From contig NZ_JBGRUO010000005.1 in NCBI RefSeq assembly GCF_041537905.1, positions 124,001 to 188,000 of the forward strand: 64,000 bases of DNA, read 5' to 3'. Under the pieces are notes generated by a model. The model saw nothing but the letters and a program-made list of their open reading frames with translations, did no database searches and was not told the DNA's origin. This DNA is from Ruegeria_C sp041537905 (GTDB lineage: Bacteria > Pseudomonadota > Alphaproteobacteria > Rhodobacterales > Rhodobacteraceae). Below are positions 1 to 7,811 of this stretch, one piece after another (within the stretch, counting starts at the first letter, position 1; every line of letters begins with the position of its first letter). The translations under genes and the position numbers were made by a program.

Positions 1-170
1 AGATCGCGCCCGTTGATATGCACCGGGATCGCCAAGTCGCGGCCCACCATGGTGACCCGCAACTCATAGTTCCAACCGCGCCGGGCGAGGTCCAGATAGG
101 TGCCCTTGTCAGCCTGCGCCGCGCCCGCGAGGACGAGGGTCACAAGCAATTGCGAGACGATCCGCAGCAT
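1..170 (-). CDS. secreted hypothetical protein, N-terminal part (runs off left edge)
   Basis: Only the first 56 codons are present; the gene continues beyond the left edge. The ATG at 170 is preceded by GGAG six bases upstream. The product begins with MLRIVSQLLVTLVLAGAAQA, a typical Sec signal peptide with a likely cleavage after AQA, followed by DKGTYLDLARRGWNYELR, so the mature protein is probably periplasmic. I do not recognise the family. It lies 93 bases downstream of the gapdh stop on the same strand and could be co-transcribed with it. Confidence 0.6.
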   Translation of the reverse strand, partial: MLRIVSQLLVTLVLAGAAQADKGTYLDLARRGWNYELRVTMVGRDLAIPVHINGRD

Positions 171-263
171 ACATAACTCCTGCGGCCTGAACCTAGCGCG
201 CCGAGGCCAGAGCGTCCACTTTCTCGCGCAGGGCTGCAGGCCCGATCAGGCGTTGTGTATTCC

Positions 264-1265
264 TCAGATCAGCTTGCCCATTGCCACGGCGGTATCCGCC
301 ATGCGCATCGAGAAGCCCCATTCATTGTCATACCAGCTCAGGACGCGGCACATATTGCCGTCCATTACCTTGGTCTGATCGGTGGCAAAGATCGACGAAT
401 GCGGGTCATGGTTGAAATCCATCGAGACCAGTTTTTCGTCGGTCACTCCCAGAATACCCTTCAACGGTCCCTGAGCTGCTGCGGTGATCGCGGCGTTGAT
501 CTCCTCGGGGCTGGTGTCGCGGTCGGCCTCAAAAGTCAGATCGACTACAGAGACATTCGGCGTCGGCACCCGGATCGCCACACCGTCCAGCTTACCGTTC
601 AGTTCAGGCAGAACCAGCCCCACCGCCTTGGCTGCTCCGGTCGAGGTCGGGATCATGTTCGCGGCCGCTGCACGGGCGCGGTAGAGGTCCTTGTGCAACG
701 TGTCCAGCGTCGGCTGGTCACCGGTATAGGAGTGGATCGTGGTCATGAACCCGCGCTTGATGCCGACCGTGTCATTGAGAACCTTGGCCACCGGCGACAG
801 GCAGTTGGTGGTGCAGGAGGCGTTCGAGACCACCAGATCGGCCCCGGTCAGCGTGCCGTCATTCACCCCATAAACGATGGTCTTGTCGGCATCCTTGCCG
901 GGGGCCGAGATCAGCACCCGTTTCGCGCCATTCTCCAGATGCGCCTGGCAGGCCTCTTTCGAGGTGAAGATGCCGGTGCATTCCAACACCACATCCACAT
1001 GACTCCAGGGCAGATCGGCCGGGTTGCGTATGGCAGTTACCTCGATCGGGCCGCGGCCCGCGTCGATGGTGGTCTCGGTCGTTGTCACCTCGGAGGGGAA
1101 ACGGCCATGCACCGAATCGTAGCGCAGCAGATGCGCGTTGGTTTCGACCGGGCCCAGATCGTTGATGGCCACAACCTCGATATCGGTGCGGCCGGATTCG
1201 ATGATCCCGCGCAGCACATTGCGGCCAATCCGGCCAAATCCGTTGATTGCTACTGTTACGGCCAC
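264..1265 (-). CDS. gap: type I glyceraldehyde-3-phosphate dehydrogenase
   Basis: Cytosolic NAD-dependent glyceraldehyde-3-phosphate dehydrogenase of glycolysis/gluconeogenesis. The 333-residue product has the N-terminal Rossmann motif INGFGRIGRN and the catalytic SNASCTTNC segment with Cys151; the length is normal for the family. I place the start at the GTG at 1265 because GAGGAG lies just upstream and this gives the usual N-terminus MAVTVAINGFGRIGRN; the open frame reaches further upstream without homology. The gene stands alone, divergent from a DeoR-type regulator. Its promoter is overlapped by a LacI-type palindrome (1357-1374), suggesting sugar-responsive repression. Rhodobacterales often carry several gap paralogues, so this one may be a pathway-specific copy. 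Confidence 0.95.
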   Translation of the reverse strand: MAVTVAINGFGRIGRNVLRGIIESGRTDIEVVAINDLGPVETNAHLLRYDSVHGRFPSEVTTTETTIDAGRGPIEVTAIRNPADLPWSHVDVVLECTGIFTSKEACQAHLENGAKRVLISAPGKDADKTIVYGVNDGTLTGADLVVSNASCTTNCLSPVAKVLNDTVGIKRGFMTTIHSYTGDQPTLDTLHKDLYRARAAAANMIPTSTGAAKAVGLVLPELNGKLDGVAIRVPTPNVSVVDLTFEADRDTSPEEINAAITAAAQGPLKGILGVTDEKLVSMDFNHDPHSSIFATDQTKVMDGNMCRVLSWYDNEWGFSMRMADTAVAMGKLI

Positions 1266-1356
1266 GGTTCTCTCCTCAGACCCTGAATGCATTCGAATTC
1301 TGATGTTGGATCGGCGGCGCTTTCTGGTGTGGTCACTCGCTTTTGACTCCGCCGAA

Positions 1357-1396
1357 CTTGTTAGCGGTAACAAGCACGAGCATGACCAATTGTCAA
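1357..1396 (-). promoter_or_regulatory. gap promoter with LacI-type operator
   Basis: On the minus strand a perfect -35 box TTGACA (1391-1396) is followed 17 bases later by a poor -10 region (1368-1373). That region lies inside the inverted repeat CTTGTTA-GCGG-TAACAAG (1357-1374). The repeat resembles operators of LacI/GalR regulators. Its position over the -10 fits repression of gap, which starts about 90 bases downstream. No LacI regulator is encoded in the window. Confidence 0.5.
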
Positions 1397-1433
1397 GTGA
1401 ACCGCCACAATATGATTGCGAATTCTGGGCATT

Positions 1434-1463
1434 TTCGTTCGCATGTGGAAAATTGCGAGCGAA
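1434..1463 (+). promoter_or_regulatory. inverted repeat upstream of DeoR-family gene
   Basis: TTCGTTCGCA (1434-1443) and TGCGAGCGAA (1454-1463) form an inverted repeat with one mismatch and a 10-base spacer. It lies about 65 bases before the DeoR-type gene. TTCG-rich half sites are common for DeoR/GlpR repressors, so this may be an autoregulatory operator. The assignment is inference. Confidence 0.3.
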
Positions 1464-1528
1464 TATGCGCGTTTCCTCTTGAATATGAACATTACCTGTC
1501 TGACTCTGAAGATGGAAAAGGGAACCAT

Positions 1529-2293
1529 ATGAACAGCGAAATCCGAAAGTCGGCCATTCTCGAATTGGCGCAATCTGATGGCATGGTCAGCGTCGAAGAC
1601 TTGGCCACGCAGTTCGGCGTCGCCGCCCAAACGATCCGGCGAGATCTGGCGCAGTTGGCGCAATCGGGCAAGCTGGACAGGGTCCATGGCGGTGCGGTGC
1701 TGCCCTCGAGGCCGACAAGCCTTGACTATGTGCGCAGGCAGAATGTGAATGCCGAAGGCAAGGCAAGGATCGGGGCGCTCTGTGCGCAAAACATCCCCGA
1801 CAACGCGTCGATCTTCATCAATATCGGCACCACGACCGAGGCGGTGGCACGCGAATTGACCGGCCATCGCGGATTACTGGTGGTCACCAACAGCCTGAAC
1901 ATTGCGAATATTCTGGCGGCAAACCCGGAAATTGACATCATTGTTGCGGGTGGTGCCCTGCGCCGCACCGATGGCGGTTTGCTGGGCAACCTGACCACAC
2001 AGGTGGTCGATCTGTTCAAGTTCGACCTCGCGGTGATCAGTTGCGCCGCCATCGACGAGGATGGCGACCTGCTGGACTATGACCTGCAAGAGGTCAACGC
2101 CACCCAAGCAATCACGAGGCAGTCTAAAGCCACCTTCGTAGTAGCTGACCACACCAAGTTCCAGCGCCGCGCGCCCGGCAAGATCGGCTCGCTTGGTGAC
2201 AGCCACACGCTGTTCACCGACGCGCCCGTGCCCGCCGCCCTGCGGGCGCAGTGTGACGATCTAGGGGCGCAGATCTGCATCGCGCCAGAGTGA
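1529..2293 (+). CDS. DeoR/GlpR-family transcriptional regulator
   Basis: 254-residue DNA-binding repressor of the DeoR family. An N-terminal helix-turn-helix (about residues 18-45, with VEDLATQFGVAAQTIRRDL and the family signature around RVHGGAV) precedes a DeoRC sugar-phosphate sensor domain with the FINIGTTTEAVAREL and GGALRRTDGGLLG motifs. The ATG at 1529 is chosen because the homology begins there and a purine-rich AAAAGGGAA lies just upstream. It is divergent from gap. The ligand is unknown; members usually sense a phosphorylated sugar or glycerol-3-phosphate. There is no adjacent catabolic operon on the same strand, so targets may be gap, itself or distant genes. Confidence 0.85.
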   Translation: MNSEIRKSAILELAQSDGMVSVEDLATQFGVAAQTIRRDLAQLAQSGKLDRVHGGAVLPSRPTSLDYVRRQNVNAEGKARIGALCAQNIPDNASIFINIGTTTEAVARELTGHRGLLVVTNSLNIANILAANPEIDIIVAGGALRRTDGGLLGNLTTQVVDLFKFDLAVISCAAIDEDGDLLDYDLQEVNATQAITRQSKATFVVADHTKFQRRAPGKIGSLGDSHTLFTDAPVPAALRAQCDDLGAQICIAPE

Positions 2294-2365
2294 GTGCACG
2301 CTGGTCTTGCACTGCAAAGCCCGGCATAGTCGCATTATGTCAATTCATCCATAGTGCGCCCAGAC

Positions 2366-3301
2366 ATGTCACGACGCCATTACAACCTGCCCCCCTTCGC
2401 CACGCTCTCGGCCTTTGAGGCCGCTGCAAGGCATCAGAGTTTCAAAGACGCGGCGCAGGAGTTATCGGTCACGCCGGGGGCTGTCAGCCATCAGATCAAG
2501 GCGCTTGAGCGGGACCTGGGTCTCGCGCTGTTTGAGCGGCGCCATCGCGGGGTAGAACTGACCGAGGCGGGGCGCGATCTGTTCCAAGGCCTGTCGACCG
2601 GGTTCAGCCGCATGTCGCAGAGCCTTCAGGCGCTGCGCGAGCAGTCCGAGGACAAGGTGGTCACCATCGGCTCGACGTCTGCCGTGGCGACGCTGTGGCT
2701 GTCGCAGGCGGTTCTGCGGTTCTGGCGCGAGCACCCGGATATCAACGTGAACCAGATCGTGCGGGATCGACCCTTTGCCAATCCGGCTGACCTCGATCTG
2801 TTCATCTGGTATGGTCCCTATCGCCATTCCGAGGTGGACCGCACCGTCCTTTATCGTGACCGGCTGGTGCCGGTGGCGCAGCCGGAATTGGCCGCATCAC
2901 TTCACGGGGCGGACCTCGCGACGCTGGCCAGTCAGCGGCTGATCCACATGACCTCCGACCATTCCACCTGGACCGAATGGGGTGACTGGTTTCGGCAATT
3001 GGGCCATGACGGACCGATCACTCCCGGCATACGGGTGAACAACTACGCCATCGCGCTGCAGGCCGCGCAGGATGGTGCCGGGCTGGCGCTGGGATGGGAG
3101 CGCCTGATCGCACCGCTTCTGGCCAGTGGCGCCCTTGTGGCGATCACACCGCATATGCTGCGCGCGCCGCACCGGTTTTACATCCACGGCAAGCCCGATG
3201 CCGATCTGTCGGCCAGCGCTATACAGCTGCGCGACTGGATCATCCGGGAAATCCGCTCAAGCTCGCATGATCTGAATTCACCTCAAGCGCAACTTTTCTG
3301 A
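2366..3301 (+). CDS. LysR-family regulator (GcvA-like)
   Basis: 311-residue LysR-type transcriptional regulator. The N-terminal winged helix (residues about 10-65, with LSAFEAAARHQSFKDAAQEL and VTPGAVSHQIKALE) has the GcvA-like signature. The remainder is the periplasmic-binding-like effector domain. The ATG at 2366 gives the normal N-terminus; a GTG four codons upstream is possible. It precedes the Rieske oxygenase by 64 bases on the same strand and is the most likely regulator of that gene, although LysR genes are more often divergent from their target. The effector is unknown. Confidence 0.85.
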   Translation: MSRRHYNLPPFATLSAFEAAARHQSFKDAAQELSVTPGAVSHQIKALERDLGLALFERRHRGVELTEAGRDLFQGLSTGFSRMSQSLQALREQSEDKVVTIGSTSAVATLWLSQAVLRFWREHPDINVNQIVRDRPFANPADLDLFIWYGPYRHSEVDRTVLYRDRLVPVAQPELAASLHGADLATLASQRLIHMTSDHSTWTEWGDWFRQLGHDGPITPGIRVNNYAIALQAAQDGAGLALGWERLIAPLLASGALVAITPHMLRAPHRFYIHGKPDADLSASAIQLRDWIIREIRSSSHDLNSPQAQLF

Positions 3302-3365
3302 GGTTGCGGGAACTCGCCAAACCGCGTTCAATTCCGCTCCGACACCCACTTGCGGAGGACGCCAG

Positions 3366-4523
3366 ATGAACAAACCGACACAGCTCGCCCCGGTCATGGC
3401 ATCGGTGAACACCGCCAACGGCCTGCCCAACGCGCATTACACCAATCCCGAGGTCTTTGCCGAAGAGCGCACCGCCGTGTTGTTCGCGAACTGGTCAGGG
3501 GTGGGATTTGGCAAGGACATCCCGGAAACCGGCGATGCGAAACCTATCGATTTTCTCGGCATGCCGCTGCTGCTGGTGCGCGACAAGGACGGCGAGGTCG
3601 GCGTGTTCCAGAACACCTGCCGCCACCGGGGCATGATCCTGGTCGATGCCCCCAAAAAGATCACCGGCGCGATCCGCTGCCCCTATCATAGCTGGTGTTA
3701 CGACCTGAAAGGCCGTCTGCGCGCCACGCCGCATGTGGGCGGGCCGGGCCAGAACCGGCATGAGGATGTGAAGCTGGACGAGTTGGGACTGGTCCGCATC
3801 CGGTCCCATGTCTGGCAGGATGTGATCTTCGTCAATATTGACGGCAGCGCCCCCGATTTCGAGGTCGCCCATGCCGATCTGCTGAACCGCTGGTCCGAGT
3901 TTGATCAACCCTTGCATGCGGGCGGCGGCACGTCCTCGTTCAAGCTTGAGGTTGCCACCAACTGGAAGCTCGCGGTCGAAAATTACTGCGAAAGCTACCA
4001 CCTGCCCTGGGTGCATCCCGGCCTCAACAGCTATTCCCGGCTGGAGGATCACTACAACATCGAGAAACGCGGTGCCTATTCCGGCCAGGGCACGCTGGTC
4101 TACCGGCAGCTCAAGGGCGAGGATGAGGCGGTCTTTCCCGATTTTGCCGGGCTTAGCGACAAATGGGACGAGGGCGCGGAATATATCGCGGTCTATCCAA
4201 ATGTGCTGCTGGGCGTGCAGCGCGACCATACCTTCGCAATCGTACTGGAACCGGTCGGCTGTGAGCGAACGGTCGAGCATGTGGAACTTTATTATGCCCA
4301 GTCCAGCAAGGACACGCCCGAACTAGAGGCGCTGCGCGAGGCCAATGCGCAGCAATGGCGCGGCGTGTTCGAAGAGGATGTTTTTGTCGTCGAGGGCATG
4401 CAGCGAGGTCGCCACGGCATGTTGTTTGATGGTGGACGATTCTCGCCGGTGATGGACGGGCCAACGCATAATTTCCATCATTGGGTGGCAAGTCAGGTCG
4501 CGGAGCGACGGACCACGCCGTGA
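3366..4523 (+). CDS. Rieske non-haem iron oxygenase, alpha subunit
   Basis: 385-residue terminal oxygenase. The Rieske 2Fe-2S ligands are visible as C85-x-H87 (CRHRG) and C105-x2-H108 (CPYHSW). The mononuclear iron site is in ENYCESYHLPWVHPG (N206, H212, H217). This fits the aromatic-ring-hydroxylating dioxygenase alpha family, a group that also includes choline-monooxygenase- and glycine-betaine-type enzymes; the substrate cannot be decided from sequence. GGAGG precedes the ATG. No ferredoxin reductase is nearby, so electrons must come from elsewhere. The stop overlaps the start of the next gene (GTGA), indicating translational coupling. It faces the homoprotocatechuate operon, so an aromatic or amine-type substrate is plausible. 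Confidence 0.85.
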   Translation: MNKPTQLAPVMASVNTANGLPNAHYTNPEVFAEERTAVLFANWSGVGFGKDIPETGDAKPIDFLGMPLLLVRDKDGEVGVFQNTCRHRGMILVDAPKKITGAIRCPYHSWCYDLKGRLRATPHVGGPGQNRHEDVKLDELGLVRIRSHVWQDVIFVNIDGSAPDFEVAHADLLNRWSEFDQPLHAGGGTSSFKLEVATNWKLAVENYCESYHLPWVHPGLNSYSRLEDHYNIEKRGAYSGQGTLVYRQLKGEDEAVFPDFAGLSDKWDEGAEYIAVYPNVLLGVQRDHTFAIVLEPVGCERTVEHVELYYAQSSKDTPELEALREANAQQWRGVFEEDVFVVEGMQRGRHGMLFDGGRFSPVMDGPTHNFHHWVASQVAERRTTP

Positions 4524-4759
4524 GTGACGCCGCACTGGATCAACTCTTGCTGCGAGCCCACGGCGAGGGAGACAAGGCGGCGCTGGTGCAACTCTATACG
4601 CAAGCGGCGGATCAGAGCGAAGCAGGCGGCGATCTGGATGCCGCCTGCTTTTACCTGACCCATGCTTTTGTTTTTGCTCTGGAAGTCGGTGCGCCCGAAG
4701 CGCGAGACCTGAATGTACGGCTGGTCGAGAAAGGCCGCGCGCATCCCTGGCAGCCCTGA
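4520..4759 (+). CDS. small helical protein coupled to the Rieske oxygenase
   Basis: 79-residue protein starting with GTG inside the stop of the oxygenase gene (GTGA overlap), so the two are probably co-translated. The sequence is helical with a TPR/Sel1-like pattern (LVQLYTQAADQSEAGGDLDAACFY) and has no signal peptide or membrane segment. I do not recognise a named family. The tight coupling suggests an assembly factor or accessory subunit of the oxygenase, but this is inference. It ends four bases before the convergent hpaH stop. Confidence 0.6.
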   Translation: MSDAALDQLLLRAHGEGDKAALVQLYTQAADQSEAGGDLDAACFYLTHAFVFALEVGAPEARDLNVRLVEKGRAHPWQP

Positions 4760-4763
4760 GTTG

Positions 4764-5561
4764 TCAGGCGAAATTTACCGAGACCGACCCGAAGGGGCCG
4801 AAATCGGCATGGATGCGCGTGCCGGGCGGGCATTCGATGGGTCGGATGAAGCTGCCCGACAGGATGATCTGCCCCGGTTCGATTTTCTGGCCATATTGCG
4901 CCATGCGGCGCGCCAGCCAGACCACGCTTTCCATCGGATCGTTCAGCACGCCTGCGCCCAGCCCGGTCTCTTCGATCTCATCATCGCGGAAGGTTAGCGC
5001 ACCGACCCAGCGCAGGTCGAAATCATCGACGCTATGGCGTTCGGCGCCCAGCACCACACCGGCATTGGCAGCGTTGTCGCTGATCGTGTCAAACACATTG
5101 CGTGCCCGGCCACTCTTCGGGTCAGCGCGCAGAATTCTTGTGTCGAGGATTTCAATGGCGGGGCAAACATAGTCGGTCGCAGCCCGAACATCCTCCGCCG
5201 TTACATCCCCGCCCAGAGGGGATTTCATCACAAAGGCAATCTCTGTCTCGATCCGGGGCTGGATAAAGCGGCCCTGCGGCAGGGTTGCCCCGGTCTCGAA
5301 CGCCATATCGTCAAACAGAATGCCGCTATCTGGGATGTCAATCTTCAGCGCCGATTGCATCGCTTTCGAGGTCAGCCCGATCTTCCACCCGATCACCCGG
5401 CGGCCCTGCGCCAGCTTATGCGCCATCAGTGCGGTCTGCACCGCATAAGCGTCATCCATATCCATCTCCGGATAGCGCAGGCTCAGCAGACCGATCTGCT
5501 GGCCGGTCGCTTCGGCGCGCACCAGGTCAGACGCCGCCTGCGCATGATCTTCGGGCGTCAT
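4764..5561 (-). CDS. hpaH: 2-oxo-hept-4-ene-1,7-dioate hydratase
   Basis: 265-residue member of the HpaH/MhpD/DmpE hydratase family (also called HpcG). It hydrates 2-oxohept-4-ene-1,7-dioate to 4-hydroxy-2-oxoheptanedioate near the end of the homoprotocatechuate meta-cleavage pathway. Typical segments are VIGWKIGLTSKAMQ, IETEIAFVMKSPL and the C-terminal IILSGSFIRPIE. It is the last gene of the minus-strand hpa operon; its ATG overlaps the hpaG stop by four bases (ATGA). The aldolase HpaI and the hydroxylase HpaBC that would complete the route are not in the window. Confidence 0.9.
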   Translation of the reverse strand: MTPEDHAQAASDLVRAEATGQQIGLLSLRYPEMDMDDAYAVQTALMAHKLAQGRRVIGWKIGLTSKAMQSALKIDIPDSGILFDDMAFETGATLPQGRFIQPRIETEIAFVMKSPLGGDVTAEDVRAATDYVCPAIEILDTRILRADPKSGRARNVFDTISDNAANAGVVLGAERHSVDDFDLRWVGALTFRDDEIEETGLGAGVLNDPMESVVWLARRMAQYGQKIEPGQIILSGSFIRPIECPPGTRIHADFGPFGSVSVNFA

Positions 5562-6409
5562 ACCTCGTCCTCCACCCCGTTGCGCAGGATGCCGATCCCC
5601 TCGACCTCAACCTCCACCACATCACCCGGCACCAGATAGCGCGGCGGGTCGAACCGCGCGCCGGCGCCGGTGGGGGTGCCGGTGATGATGATGTCGCCGG
5701 GCTCCAGCGTGGTGAAGGTCGAGATATAGGCGATCTCTTCGCGGATCGGGAACATCATCCGGTCAAGCGTATCCTCCTGCCGCACCTCACCATTCACCCG
5801 CGTGACAAGGCATGCCTCGTCAAGCTGTGCCGGGTCGGTGAAGGGCACCAGCCACGGCCCGATTGCGCCTGAGCGGTCCCAGTTCTTGCCTTGCGTGACG
5901 TTGAATTTGGCATGCCGCACCCAGTCGCGGATGGTTCCTTCATTACAAAGCGTCAGCGCCGCGATGTGTTCATAGGCGTCCTGCGCCGCGATCCGGCGGC
6001 CCCCTTTGCCGATCACCACCGCCACCTCTCCCTCGTAGTCCAGGGTATGGTTCTCGGGCGGACGGATCAGCGGCTGGTCATGCCCGGTGAAAGAGGACGC
6101 GAAGCGCGGGAAAAGCGACATGTATTTCGGCTGCGCGCTGCCATCCTTGTATTCGGCATTGCGGTCGGGAAAATTAACTCCCACGCAGATGATCTTGCCG
6201 GGGTTCGGCACCGGAATCTGGTAGGTGACATTCTTATGGCTGACCGACCCACCGCGCGCTACCTCGGCCAGCGCGGGCAGACCCTGCCCCGCGATCACGT
6301 CGCGCAGGGTTGGCCATTGAGGGAATAGCGGACTGAGCGCGATCACGCCCGCACCTGTCACCGCGCCATAATAGGTCTCGCCCTTGGCGGAATAGGTGGC
6401 AAATCTCAT
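5558..6409 (-). CDS. hpaG: fumarylacetoacetate-hydrolase-family decarboxylase/isomerase
   Basis: 283-residue FAH-family enzyme, in this context the HpaG-type 5-oxopent-3-ene-1,2,5-tricarboxylate decarboxylase (2-hydroxyhepta-2,4-diene-1,7-dioate isomerase). The metal-binding region DYEGEVAVVIGKGGRRI and the downstream ITGTPTGAGARFDPPRYLVPGDVVEVEVEG region are characteristic. Enteric HpaG is a duplicated protein of about 430 residues; this single-domain form is common in other bacteria. Both ends overlap neighbouring genes by four bases (ATGA), so it sits in a tightly coupled operon. Confidence 0.85.
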   Translation of the reverse strand: MRFATYSAKGETYYGAVTGAGVIALSPLFPQWPTLRDVIAGQGLPALAEVARGGSVSHKNVTYQIPVPNPGKIICVGVNFPDRNAEYKDGSAQPKYMSLFPRFASSFTGHDQPLIRPPENHTLDYEGEVAVVIGKGGRRIAAQDAYEHIAALTLCNEGTIRDWVRHAKFNVTQGKNWDRSGAIGPWLVPFTDPAQLDEACLVTRVNGEVRQEDTLDRMMFPIREEIAYISTFTTLEPGDIIITGTPTGAGARFDPPRYLVPGDVVEVEVEGIGILRNGVEDEV

Positions 6410-7803
6410 GCGATCTCCTTCCAGACCTCGTCGATGACATCCGCCGCCATCATCACATCCTCACGCGTGCAGTCGAACTGGCCAACCTGAAACCGGATGA
6501 TTTTGCGTCCCTCATGCATGCCTTGCGTGAGGTAGATACGCCCATCATCGTTGAGCGCGTCCACCAGCTTTTGCTGTGTCGCATCGTTACCAGGGCAGCG
6601 GAAGGAAAACAGGCTCAGGATCGGCTCGGTCACGATCTCGAACCCGTCAAGCACTCGAATTTTCTCACAAATCTCACCGGCCCATGCAACATGATTGCGG
6701 ATACGGGCGCGCAGCCCCTCGACGCCATAAGCGCGCAGCAGGAACCAGATCTTCAGCGCCCGGAACCGACGCCCCAAAGGGATCGTCCATTCCGAGTAAT
6801 TGGTGACCTCGGCGCCCGAGGTTTTCAGGTATTCCGGCTCGATCTTCAGCGTGTTCAACTGCGCTTGCGGATCACGCAGGAACTGGACGGAACAATCGAA
6901 CTGCGCGCCCAGCCATTTATGTGGGTTGAAGACGATGCTGTCGAACCCATCCACATCGGCCCAGAAATCTGCGCGGAACTCCGGGCAGATCATCGCCGCC
7001 CCGGCCCAGGCGGCGTCGAGATGGGTATAGAGGTCCTCGTCACGGGCCACCCGCAGCACCGGCCCCAGCGTGTCACTTGCGCCTATCCCGGTCGCGCCAG
7101 TCACCGCGATGATCCCCGCCGGGATATGCCCCGCCGCACGGTCAGCGGCGATGGCCTGTTTCAGCGCCTCCACATCAACGCCATAGCGCGGCCCGGTGGT
7201 GCCGATCTTGACCAGATTGTCCTGCCCGATCCCTGCCACCCAACAAGCCCGGTCGATCGAGGAATGCACCTGATCCGAGCAATAGATTCGCAGCTGCCCC
7301 TGCCCCGACAACCCCGCACGATTGCCGCGCCAGCCGGTGGCGCGTTCACGCATGGTCAGTACGGCGGATAGCGTCGCAGACGACGCGCTGTCCTGAATGA
7401 CCCCGCTATAACCCGCATCCAATCCAAGCGCCTGGCGCAGCCAGCCAACCATGACGCCCTCGACCTCGGTCGCGGCGGGCGAGGTCTGCCACAGCATACA
7501 TTGCACCGCCAGGGTCGAGACTAGCATATCCGCCAGCATCGACGGCGGCGCGGCATTGGCGGGGAAATAGGCAAAGAAGCGGGGATGTTGCCAATGGGTG
7601 ATGCCGGGCATCACGATCCGCTCGAAATCCGCCATGATGGCATCCATCGCTTCACTGTCTTCTGGCGGCGCGGTGGGCAATTGCGCAGCGATCTCGCCGG
7701 GCGCGGTCTGCGCGCGCACGGGTCGGTTGCGCAGTGTCTTGTGATACTCGGCGGCCCAGTCCGAGATATGCTTGCCCCAATGTGCGAAGTCATCCCAATC
7801 CAT
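6406..7803 (-). CDS. PLP-dependent aromatic-L-amino-acid decarboxylase family protein
   Basis: 465-residue group II PLP decarboxylase (tyrosine/DOPA/tryptophan decarboxylase type). The cofactor lysine is K297 in FNPHKWLGAQFDCS. D263 in HLDAAWAG and H180 in DQVHSSIDRA match the conserved cofactor-binding positions, and WQHPRFFAYFP is the substrate-pocket motif. The ATG at 7803 is preferred because GAGGG precedes it; a GTG at 7815 would overlap hpaD. Its stop overlaps hpaG. Placed among homoprotocatechuate genes, it probably converts an aromatic amino acid (DOPA or tyrosine) to the amine, or oxidatively to the aldehyde, upstream of 3,4-dihydroxyphenylacetate. Substrate is inferred from context only. 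Confidence 0.85.
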   Translation of the reverse strand: MDWDDFAHWGKHISDWAAEYHKTLRNRPVRAQTAPGEIAAQLPTAPPEDSEAMDAIMADFERIVMPGITHWQHPRFFAYFPANAAPPSMLADMLVSTLAVQCMLWQTSPAATEVEGVMVGWLRQALGLDAGYSGVIQDSASSATLSAVLTMRERATGWRGNRAGLSGQGQLRIYCSDQVHSSIDRACWVAGIGQDNLVKIGTTGPRYGVDVEALKQAIAADRAAGHIPAGIIAVTGATGIGASDTLGPVLRVARDEDLYTHLDAAWAGAAMICPEFRADFWADVDGFDSIVFNPHKWLGAQFDCSVQFLRDPQAQLNTLKIEPEYLKTSGAEVTNYSEWTIPLGRRFRALKIWFLLRAYGVEGLRARIRNHVAWAGEICEKIRVLDGFEIVTEPILSLFSFRCPGNDATQQKLVDALNDDGRIYLTQGMHEGRKIIRFQVGQFDCTREDVMMAADVIDEVWKEIA

Positions 7804-7811
7804 ATCTGCCC

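Noticed and set aside
255..1286. 343-codon plus-strand open frame
   Set aside because: Antisense to gap with a His/Arg/Gly-rich translation and no family resemblance.
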